64,000 nt of DNA from NCBI GenBank assembly GCA_012845835.1, contig JABAKD010000014.1:1356501-1420500 (forward strand), written 5' to 3'. Below are positions 21,645 to 32,600 of the stretch, one piece after another. Below the pieces are notes generated by a model. It saw nothing but the letters and a program-made list of their open reading frames with translations. It did no database searches and had not been told where the DNA came from. A program made the position numbers and the translations under genes. The stretch comes from Undaria pinnatifida. Taxonomy: Eukaryota; Sar; Phaeophyceae; Laminariales; Alariaceae. Each line of letters opens with the position of its first letter. Position 1 is the stretch's first letter.

Positions 21645-22545
21645 TTTGTAATGAGGCGCGTGAAGCGCGCAGCGCTGAGCCTTTTTTCTTCGTTTTCCCT
21701 GGGGAAAAAGCCTTTTCATATTGGATCGCATACGAGGGTAGGGTGCCTCAAAATATTTTCTCTGTTGGTGTGTGATTGTGTGTATGTTTTGTTCAAGCCA
21801 TCACTTTTTTCGGCCACGTTTGTCCACCGCACTCAACGTACACGGCACCAAGGCCAGTTCCGACGGGTCCTGTGCACGCACAAAAACTAGGCAACTCTTC
21901 TCGCGCTGGTGTCGCCGGAAGTCGATGAGACTTGGTCGAGACAGGTGCGACAACGTGTGATTTCACAGGCGTTGCTGGGCTACGTAAGATACGAGTACGA
22001 CAGTATGGGTTTCTCCGATGTTGGTTGTGTGTTTTGGTGATCGGAGATAGATGCAGATCGTCCCTTCAAGAGTTCGACCGAAAAAAACGGGCCAACTACA
22101 GCAGTATCTACCTATGCTGCTGCTGTACGTGTACCTATTTTCAGGAGGTTGATAACGAGACACACGCACAGCGACACTGACCCGGCTCTGGTCGCGTATG
22201 CCGCGCTGCTGTTATTACCGCTGCTACACCCTCTGCTTCTGCTGTGCTGCTGCTGCTGATCTAATGCTGCCCCTGCAATAAAAAAGTACAGCGCCACCAG
22301 TCGTATGAGTGCCGACTTGTTCTTTTCTCTGAAAACAGAACGTTACTATCAAACAGCGTAGATGTTCGTTCGCGTTGGTTTGTTCAGTTCGCATCTTCTA
22401 CTGTCTACCAAAATGACAAGGTATGCCGCTTGTCTTTCGATTGCTGGTCTCCCCTGTGTTTTCCGTGTTCACCGAGCATCCCAGATTGGACTATTAATAC
22501 TGCAGGTATAGAGGCAGCACGCCTCATTATTTAACCAAATACTAG
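21645..22545 (+). repeat. ~0.9-kb dispersed repeat, copy 1
   Basis: Colinear with 52953-54005. Shared landmarks in order: AATGAGGCGCG/GAAGCGCGCAGCGCTGAG, GGATCGCATACGAGGGTAGG, ACTCAACGTACACGGCACCA, GACACTGACCCGG, GTAGATGTTCGTTCG, and a final CCTCATTATTTAACC-like end. Non-coding as far as I can see; probably a transposable element. Confidence 0.82.
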
Positions 22546-24510
22546 TACCTGGACACTGTGCACCTGGTACGCTCCTATCGTACACGTACTCGTGCTACAC
22601 ATATCATAGTCTTGTGGGGTGAGCCCGGCGCTGCCTGCAGCGTTGATGTTGATCGAGCAGTGTCGTGGGCATGCAGTCTTTCAACGTGGCACGTCAGGTA
22701 CAGGACACAGCAGGTACATCAGTACGTTGTGTGTCCAAGGTATGCTCCACCAGGTAGTCTAAACTATACCGGTAGTGCCTTACGTAGCTGCTAACTCTTG
22801 CTCTTCTTTAGCAGGAGCTTACTGTAGATCCTCGAGTCTAAAAGCAGGGTTCCCCTCCCACTACCCGCTATGGCATCATAGACAACCAACAGCACGGCCG
22901 AAATGAAAACGACAGACCGTTCCCAGCAGCGCTTCTGCTCATCCACGACAGCTGTTTCTTATGTAGAACCATACTTCGTAGGCGGCTGCTGAGTGCATTG
23001 CGGGAAACCACACAACCAGCCACCGACAACCATCACGAGCACCTCAATTTTACGCAACGAGGTCGTTGTTTCGCCCACGCCATCTCACTGCACTTTGCTG
23101 TTATTGCTGCTGATTAGTACAGTAGTATCATAGTGCTACACCGCCACGGGTCCTCTTGGGCCGGGTCAAGGATGGCGTGGATAAGCGCTTGCATACCAGC
23201 TGTACCCCAGCTGTACATACCACTTGGACTGAACGAAGACATCAGACTATGAAACACAGCAGAGTTGCAAGCTGTGATTAGCTGTGAGACATGTGGAAAC
23301 ATCTACTCGAGGCACTCGTTAGGTATGGCTGGAGCACGGCCAAATCTGAAACTGGCCGCCACACTGACTAACGGCGCTGGCTCAGAGCAAGGCTGCCACA
23401 CGTGAGAGGGTCACACCTGCAACCTTCACGGCTGTGGAAGCTCATGGCTATACGGCTATGGCTACGCTGCGAGGTAAATGAAAAAAGGCAGAAGTAGGCG
23501 AGGTTCTGGCACGCATAGTAGAAGCCTCAGCATGAGGTGCAAACTGACCTTGTACTATTGCAGGGCTCCGATTAGAATCAGCTCCGGCTTGTCGACTAAC
23601 CCACGTCTGTTTCACTATGCAGCAGCTCTTTCGCTTACCCTTTGTGCGATGTGTCACCAGTCCGCGCCCATGACCCGTGGTCTCTTCCACGAAATCCCCT
23701 CCTCCCTGATAATCATCGCCTCTAAATCATTGAAGACCAAAAATGCGCCGCATCCGATGCCTGTTCGGCTGTGCGCCGGATCGGGAATCAGGATCAACGG
23801 ATCAGCGGCCCCACGTGCTAACGCGCTACCTGGTATGTAGTATGACGACATGACACGGCGACACGGCAATGGGACACCATCTGAAGGCAATCAATTGTTG
23901 CCTGATAAATGTACAATCGACACCGTAGGCTCTGAATACCCCGCGAGAGTCGACGGCACGGGAGATTCCGCCGCACCAGGGGAAGATTAGCCTCAAACCC
24001 AGGATTCCGTGGAGTTCATTCGACGAAAGCGTGCTTGTAATCAGTCCCACCCCTCGTGCAAATCGAGCTATGACACTCTGTATTGCGAGATGGCTGATAT
24101 GGCTGACATAGAAACAGCGATCCAAGTCCCGACCATCAACATCAAGCCGTTGCTGGCAATTGCTGGCACTGCATTCACGTGAGCTACTGTACATTCTATG
24201 TATTGTACTTGAGTTGCAAGCTGTGCTCGTAGTTGAACTTTTCCAGGTGCATCGCACACGAAGTTAGGCTCATCGAAGACGTACGCCGGGTATGCCACAC
24301 ATGATCAAGTAGCTGATACGGCGGAGCGTCGCCACGAGTGGTATATTTCGAGTGAGACCAAGGGACGCTTCGTTGTGCGGGCTCGTAGTGGCTGCTTCGG
24401 AAGCAAGTCGCCATACGATAAGATGGCAGCAACAACCAACCACATGCAACACGTCCTACGATAGAGAGTAGCACTTGTTGCCCGAAACGTTTTCTAAATG
24501 GCGGGGCTGA
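22546..24510. other. Intergenic, no recognised gene
   Basis: No conserved exons were seen. Minus-strand frames at about 23654-23890 (DPLILIPDPAHSRTG, NDLEAMIIREEGIS) and 24068-24298 (VFDEPNFVCDAPGK) are mildly protein-like and may be element-derived remnants. The missing first exon of the oxygenase could lie here or up to 26.5 kb. Confidence 0.4.
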
Positions 24511-25292
24511 GGCCATTTCTTATACAGTCGGATTTGTCTTTCGACTGAAGCCCAAATCGAGCTTTCTTACACAGTCGAAAAAGGGCTTTTTCGACTCAAC
24601 TTTTTTCGACTGAGAATTCCGACTGGCGGATCCAGTCGAAAAAGTCGGAGTTTTTCGACTGGATCCTCCAGTCGAAAAACTCGGTCGAAAAACTCAGTCG
24701 AAAAAGTTTTACACGTGTTTCTTGAACCGATCGCATCGTTCATGCCACCACCACACACCCACACGGCCACAAGGCCACACACCAATACCAGGTACCACAC
24801 TGCAGTATCATACAAGGCGCTGACGCTGGCGTGGCTATCACTGCTGTTGCTTCTCGCAGCAAGTCAGCGTGGCGCATTCCTAGTTCCGCTCGCCAGCAGC
24901 GTGTATCACACGCAGCAGCGCGCGGTATCGATCCCATGCTGCCAACAACGGCTGCGCGTGCTGTAGCTTTGGCGGCTCTCGGCTGAGTGCAACTCCACGA
25001 ACGTAGCTTTGGCGCCTTTCGGCTAAGCCCAAAGCCACCAACTCGCTGGGACGAGGGTTCGTCGAGCCGTTGCTCGCGGAGAAATCGCGAAGAACAGAGC
25101 TGCCAACCGATTTCGACTGCTGTACAGCAGTACTCCCTCACGCCAACCGCCTCTTGGAAGAGCACAAAAACTATAAAATCGACTCTCGAGGACTGACGAC
25201 AAGAAGAAGGACCAGAAGATTCCAGTCGAAAAAAAGTCCAGTCGAAAAGGGCTGTTATCGACTCGCGGAATCCGACTGTATAAGAAATGGCC
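24511..25292. mobile_element. PIF/Harbinger-like MITE, full-length copy 1 (782 bp)
   Basis: Terminal inverted repeats GGCCATTTCTTATACAGTCGG and its complement are perfect over about 25 bp. A 3-bp target duplication TGA flanks it (24508-24510, 25293-25295). The ends begin GGCC, and the interior is full of GTCGAAAA motifs. No transposase. GGC-type ends plus 3-bp duplications suggest PIF/Harbinger. Confidence 0.85.
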
Positions 25293-25343
25293 TGAAACGT
25301 CGGAAATTTCTTCATGTTTTGCAGTATGTGTTTTTTTTGTTTA

Positions 25344-25608
25344 GGCTATTTCTTACAGTCGGATTTGTCAGTCAAAACGGCCTTTTTCGGCTGAAGCCCA
25401 AATCGGGCTTTCTTCCTGTACACAGTCGAAAAAGAGCTTTTCGACTCAACTTTTTCGACTGCTCACACCCACAGCCTCTTGGAAGAGCATAAAAACTATA
25501 AAATCGACTCGACTGACGATCAGAAGGACCAGAAGAATCCAGTCGAAAAAAAATCCAGTCGAAAAGGGCCGTTTTCGACAGGCGGAATCCGATAAGTGAG
25601 AAATGGCC
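25344..25608. mobile_element. PIF/Harbinger-like MITE, internally deleted copy 2 (265 bp)
   Basis: The same ends (GGCTATTTCTTACAGTCGG, GAGAAATGGCC) with target duplication TTA (25341-25343, 25609-25611), the canonical Harbinger TWA site. It lies only 51 bp beyond copy 1 and keeps the CTCTTGGAAGAGCA and GACTGACGAT internal blocks. Confidence 0.87.
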
Positions 25609-25913
25609 TTAATGAGTGTATCGGACGCATCACGCAGCTTGTGAAGTTAAGTTTCAACCACCCATCGGCCCTACGCACAGCTGACGTTTTTCATTTTTTT
25701 TCTAAAAACTTTATCAAGTAACGTCAGGTGTGAGTTCGACAAATTTAGGGTCGATACTCGTGGCAAGCTGCGTAAGATACCGGTTGTCCGTTTTCGGTAA
25801 TTTTTCGTGAGTAAAAACCTACTACTCCGAGTATATGATTACGTTATATTGTTCGTTGGATACCTAGGCCATGGGATTGTTCATCGGGTAGCACTTTTAA
25901 AAAATTCCCCTAT

Positions 25914-26152
25914 GCTATGGTAGAGGTGCACCGTTTTTTTTTCTGGAACTCTTCACTTAAGAAGGTCTACTGTGTATCCCACCCAAAACACTGATTTGAG
26001 GAAAACGAACGCGCATTTTGATGGTCAATATCACGTCCTGGGCATAAACACGACATAAAGAACTTAAAAAGAAGACATTTCCAGCGGTATTGTGTTAAGG
26101 AGTCCCGATGTGCAGAAAGAAAAAAGCGAAAAAGTGCAACCTCTATCGTAGC
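25914..26152. mobile_element. MITE-like element, GGTAGAGGTG family, copy 2
   Basis: Ends GCTATGGTAGAGGTGCACC and GCAACCTCTATCGTAGC are imperfect inverted repeats. Internal AAGGAGTCCCGATGTGCAG matches copies 1 and 3. Non-coding, 239 bp. Confidence 0.72.
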
Positions 26153-26513
26153 AGGCGTCCAACCTGCATACCAGGTATCACTTTGGGTGGGAGGTATAGG
26201 GCTCCTCAAAGTGCAGTGGAGCCTCCGAAAAAAAAAAAAACGACGCATCTCGACCGCAGCATGCGCCATGCCAGTATCATACCGTACTCCTACACCTAGT
26301 CCGAGATCGCGCAAGCAGCACGATCAGGACGGTGCCGGGTCCCCACCCAAGGACTCCTCGCATTAGGACAGCAATCTTGCCATGCCGCAACCCAAAGCAG
26401 TCACCGACGCTGTAAATCGTCATTTATTTTCGTCAATTTTGCCCGCGTGCTCATCGCGCATGAAAACGCTATGTGCGTCCTAAAAGGGAGGAAGATCGAG
26501 CGGCCACGGCCAG

Positions 26514-26609
26514 CAGCCTTCTGCAAGCGTGCGAGAGTCATGGCTTGTTCTTCGTGACAGGACACGGCATCACCGAAGCTCGGAGACGACTAGCCTTCGA
26601 CAATTCCAG
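26514..26609 (+). CDS. Oxygenase exon 1 seen (5' border uncertain)
   Basis: Encodes LLQACESHGLFFVTGHGITE and ends AFDNS plus AG before GTGGGG, phase 2, joining exon 2 as Arg. The acceptor could be 26514, 26517, or further up (the frame is open from about 26468). A small ATG-bearing frame at 26361 with GTAAAT after it is a weak candidate for the start. Confidence 0.82.
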
Positions 26610-29600
26610 GTGGGGCGCGATGAACTCGTGAAGGCATGCATTGCCCGTAAAGTCCGTACTCCACAGCAGAGCAGTTCAGCAGTTTTTAGTTACGTGTTAG
26701 ATTGTGAGACCCTCCTCAGTGTACAGCATTTAGTGTTGGATATCGTACCGAACGTGTCGATATATCGTTCGATAACATTTTTAAAGTATCGAATTGCAAA
26801 AATCTTCGGTATTTCGACAATGTTGTCGCTATTTCGAAAACGATAACGATACGATAAAACGATAAGAAGGCCGAGCGCCTCCCAGGGGGACAGGTGACAC
26901 AGCAACAAGCTGCAGTAGTTTGGCACCCCCCATGGGAAACCCGACACCCTATTAGATGACCCATATATAGGGCATCCCATAGGATATTCGTTGGATGCTC
27001 ATCGGGTGTCCCATAGGGTGTCGCATGGGATATATTTATCGGACATCCCATACGAAATCCCGTAGAATATCCCCATAGGATCCCGTGGGACATCCCATAC
27101 GAAGCCCCATAGGAAGTCAGTCTCATGAGACATCCCATAGAAAGTCCCGCGGGATGTCCCATAAGATTTCCCATGGGAATAGTTAATTCGTAGGATGCCC
27201 GATGCGACGTCCCACGGGATCAACGACACCCCATGGGGCATCCCATTATTCGTCTCATTGGACACCCAGTGGTCCTTCCCATGGGATGGGATGAACGGCT
27301 TTCCGTGGGCGTGGGATATAAGAACAGGGTGTCTGTCCCATGGGATGAATGACGTCTCAGAGGCAATCCCATGGGATATCTCGTGAGGTGTGTGAGACCC
27401 CATGGGATAGACGACCCCCCATGGGCTTGGGATGTTATATCCCATGGGATACCCCATGACGTGAACGGACCGCCATAGGCATCACATAGGATGTGATATG
27501 GTATATTCCATGGGATGATGGACATCCCGACCTAAAAATTGAGCTATGGAGAATGCCATGGGATGACCCATAAGATGTACCATGAGACGTCTCATGAGAT
27601 GAGCGACATCCGAACGAAATATCATGGATCATCCCTTGAATCCTCCCATGGGACAGCCCATGGGATGTTTGGAGTCCCCATCGGACATCCTATGGGGCTA
27701 TTAAGAGGCTACAGGGCATCCCGTGGGACAACCGATAGGAAAGACCGTTGGGCAATCCATGGTTTCGCCTCCAACATCGTTTTCGTTATCGTTTATCGAT
27801 TTTTTGGTGTTTCACTTCGATAATGATAGGTATCGATGTCGTTATCGTCATCGAAGTTTTTGGGGCCTTATCGTACCGAATCGTTGTTATTTTCGGTATC
27901 CAACACTAACAACAGTGTGTACTGCTGTGAATGCAGCGACCCTTCCGCGTGGCGTCATGGAGTGTTAGTTAAAATTCTGGCATGGGCTGCCCGCAAATTT
28001 TGTACTTTTTTCAGCAGATCAGTTCAACAATGTTAGTTTTTATGAAAAAAAGTGTAACATCAGCCGCAGACGCACAATCCACTAACCGAAGGCTTATTTT
28101 TTACACCCATTATTGTGTTGTAAATTCAGCGCCAACGATGTGCGTGGGCGGGCTGTTTGCTGCTCAGCGAGTCTATAATTGAGGACGATATCAAAAATGG
28201 GCTTTCATGTCCAGCCTCGCCCGAATCTCCGCGTCGCATCCGACGACCGGAATCTCCCAAAAAGACAAACCGAGGAACGGTAGAGTAACGGTAGCGTTAT
28301 TTTTTTTAAGCGCATGTTGCCCGGCAATAACCGCAGCGGTTACATTAGTTGAAGCAGCAGCAGATGCCATGGAAACGACCCGGCCCGCTTTCCGTCGCTC
28401 TGCCCTCGTGCGCGCTGTGTTTTATCCTTTTCTTCTTCCTATACCAACGCACACAGTTGATGACGGTTACAAATACCGCATAATGCGCAAGATGGTACAC
28501 CCCCTCGGACCAATTCCAAAGTTGATTTTGTCTCTCGTCAGCGTGGAGAGCGCAAGCATCGAGCGACGTGTCTATGGAAATATCTCGACGAGATCGTTAC
28601 ATTTTGAAGCCGTCTTTTTCGTTGTGTGTACCCCCTGGTTTGCAATATAATAGGCTCTGAATTCATGCCAGGGAGTGTGTTATCTTGTGTCATAATACAT
28701 CCCCGAGTGCGAGTTCCTATTGGCAGCGAGGCATACAGTAGTAGGATTATTTTTACTCCGTATGAGGTTGAGCGTGTTTGTTGCAAACAATACATGGGCG
28801 ATTCACGGTGTAGAAACAAACGGTGTAAATATCCAGTTCAGCAGTTTTTAAGATGTCCATAGTGGTATTTTCATGATGCAGTTTTTTTGGCCTACTTTCG
28901 TGTCGAAACAGTCTTTTGGCGTAACGTATGCCACCGGCGTTGTGCTCGAAATGGCGTTGTAGCCCCTCTCTCTTTACAACTGCGCTCCCATGTTATGGTG
29001 ACAACATCACTTGGAGATAGACACGAATAGTTTTTTCAGCGGGAAAAAAAGAAGAAAAGAAAAACGATGTTTTCGCGGTGCTAAAGGTGTCGGTTGACGG
29101 TCTAGCTTTGCGCCGTCAAGGCCTTTGTAGACGCAATACACTAGTTACTAGTGTGGGGAGTTTCTTGACGGCTGTGCGTCATGACGGTTGTCCATCAAAA
29201 GGAAAGAATGCCATCAACCGGCGCTGATGAATCGCGGAACAAAATCGCATTATATCATGCATGGCCGTAGTCTTAAGACCATGAACCGTCGCACCCCAAA
29301 AATGCCGGAGCGGGGCACGTTGGGGAGTGGGCGCGGCCATGTGCGGCTTTCCAAGGCAAACATTTCACACGTGGAGACACATCCCTATTGATCTATAGAT
29401 GATCTGTGTCTCTCAGGGCAGACATACCCCTGGCATTTGTGATCTGCATGGCCTGTAGATCATATGGCCTGGTGGGAGCCGCGATCTGCTTGATACATTA
29501 ATAGCACAAGCTTCCTGGGTTGGATATGTACTACGCAGATCCTGCACAACATATCATAACGACACATATAGGATTTGTGTGATCTATAATATCTAGATCG

Positions 29601-32600
29601 TGATCTGTCCGACGTATGACACATTTTACCTGCGCGAGCGAACCGATGTCGGGGTCAAGTTTCCACCCTCCGCGCACTTGCCGCCCCCCGGAAGATACAG
29701 TAGTGTACTTGAGCGCTCTCGCTGTAGCGCCCTATTGTTGACGGAAAACAGGTGGGTCTTCTCGTTGCCCGAGGTGACCAAGCGGAAACTTTCGGTGAAG
29801 CGTGGCGGTTTCACGCCGCGCAGAACTCCGCCAACTACCGCATGCAACTATCGTAACTGCAATGCATAGCCAACTTAGAACTAGTCGGCCACTTATACCA
29901 TGGTCAGCCCAATTGCAGCCACAGAACTTGCAACGCTTCGATGGAAAACTTGGAAAGATTAACATCTGTATCGCTGTGGCGTCATGTGTATGAAGGTTTA
30001 ACAGGCGGGTCTTCTCGTTACCTGAGGCCACAAAGCGAAAATTGTGGAGAAGAAAGACGGTTTCACGCAGCGCATAACTGGGCAAATTACCGTATGCAAC
30101 TATCTGTAGTACGTAGCCAACTATTAACTAGCGGCGCCGCAAATTACCGCTCGCAACGAACCGTAGCCCCTAGCCAATTAAAAACTAGTCGGCGATCTAC
30201 ATCCAGCCAACTCACCGCCATATACTATTGTAACCTGTCGATGGAAAGCTTGAACTTTAGGGCTGCGGTGTCTCGTTAACGGGGAAACAGGCGGTTCTTC
30301 TCGTTGGCTGAGATGTTCAAGCGAATAATTCCAGCGAACAAAATCAGATTCACGCGGTGCAGAATTCCACGAATTCCGCACGTAACTCACTGTCATACCC
30401 AGGCAACTAATAGCTAGTCAGCGACTTACAGTTGTCGGTCAACTCACAGCCCTATTACATTGCAGCGTTTCGGTGGAAACTTGAACATTAACGTTGTGGC
30501 GTCCCGTTGTTGACGGTTTTACAGGCGGTTCTTCTCCTTGCCTGAGGCCACCAAGCGGAAAATTCCGGCGAAGAAAGGCGGTTTCACGCGAGGTTACATC
30601 GGTTTCGGCGGCGAAAGCGGTTCCCATCTTCTCGAGTGTAAGGAGGCGTTCAGCTACGGGTGAGGGGACCAATAACAAGATTTCACCGTACCACACTCAA
30701 GTTGACACAGCCCTCGAGAAAATAAGCATGTTGTCTTTTGCGTCGTACAGAGTAAATCACAGAATATTACCGCAGTACACTCCAGATGACGCGCCCCTCG
30801 AGAATATACCAGGCAAGTGTGTAAACACTTCGTCCGAGTAGGGTCTATTGTCTTTGCGTGGTACACGGTGTCCCCTTAGGAACTTCAAGTGGACAAAAAA
30901 CGTCCAAACTAGACGACGACGATATGACTCGATTACAGCTTCGGCCACACGAAGCAGCCCGGGCTGCTATGGCGGGGGACGTTCCCGTAGACAAGGGCTA
31001 CGATAGAGGGCGCAACCCCTTTTTCACATTGGAGTTCAGGCCACTCGCTTGAGAGGCTCTGACATCCTATTTTGTTTCGTTGGCGGAGCGTGACAACAAC
31101 TTCATGGCGGTGATGTCGCCAATCCGAAAAAAAACGATTAAAATCGAGAAAGATGCAGGGTAGCAATTTGTGCGAGTACGTAGCTTCGAGCCGCTGAACA
31201 TCTGCATCCACCACCGTAGCCTGTATCTGTGGCAATGTAAGGACCTGTTAGACACGCGCGCAGCATGCTGATGCTCGTGCTGCTGCACGCTCTTCTCCCT
31301 GGACGCTTGGTAACATCACCCTCTCCGTTTTTAGTTTATTTTATGGTCGAATCCACGTGGGCCCCGCAAGATTTTAAGAGCTGTTCGCATACTGTATTTT
31401 TTACAAGTTGCGCTCCCATGCTAAGAACGATTAACGCGTACTTTTACCACGGCCTTTCACGGATCGGGTCACTTGTCAGGGGTCGGGCCGTGTTACGGTC
31501 AGAAACTGTAACGCGAACTTTTATTAGAGCCTTTCACGGGATGGGTCACTTCCCGCGGGTCGGGCCGTGTTAGGGTCACACGACCCTACCCGTCGTGAGA
31601 TCTGAAACCTGCAGATCCGACCCAACTCCACCCGACCCGTGAGATTTCGAACACCCTCTGACCTAACCCGACCCGTAAGATTTCGAGCACGTCCTAACCC
31701 AACCCGACCCGACCCGTGAGATTTCGAACACCTCCTGACCCGACCCGACCCGACCCGACCCGACCCGCGAGAGTTTGAACGCCTCCTGACACGACCTGCG
31801 GGCCGGGTCGTGACCCGTGAAAATCCCTGAAAGTTACCAACCCGTTCGATGTTCCGCTTTTTTGCAGGTATCCGTGGCCGGAGGACGAGCCCCCGAAGAA
31901 CGCTTTGCAGGTGCGGTTTGCCCTACGGTGCCGTCTACGGTGCTGTAACACATGCTTCGGTAGGGGTGCACAGGGGAGCACTAAAAACATTCTTTTCCCG
32001 CACTTATATTTTAAGCAGCCATTCAGGGGGGGGGGGGGAGGCGTACTCATTTGTTGCTCGCCTTAGTCATTTGACCATTGACCACGCGTCCCTTTCGAGA
32101 CGGAGCACCGACTCAGATAGGGGGGGGGGAGAGGGGGGTATTCGGCTTGTGCATGGCCGTAGTCGTACGACCATAGGGTATAGACCCTCGCACCCCTGCT
32201 ATGCCGGGACGAAGCACGTCGGGTTTTCACCGACCAGGCATTGCTTGCACCAAGCGCGAAGTGCCGTGAGGTGTTCGGGGAGTCGCATGAAGGGTGAGCT
32301 GCATCCTTCCAAGAACCGCTCTTAAGACGGACTTCGGTACCTTGTGCCTACTTTCTTGCTTATGGACGACAGCGCCAATGAGTGACTTGTTTTCTGGTGT
32401 AGCCACTCCAGAGACAGCAATGGGTATTACATGTAACTTCCTCGTGGGTGCCTTACCATATTCACACTACGTGATGCGATCATTCCCCTTGTGCGGAATT
32501 GGAGTTCTCCACCCCGCACGATACGATCTAACTTGACAACCATCATGGTGACCGCGAAATAAAAAAAACGCTACCCTGGTCGTCTAGCTCACGCACTGAT

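Noticed and set aside
26890-27770. CRISPR-like regular palindromic repeats
   Set aside because: No constant repeat and spacer length, a clearly eukaryotic setting, and transposon-like ends on both sides.
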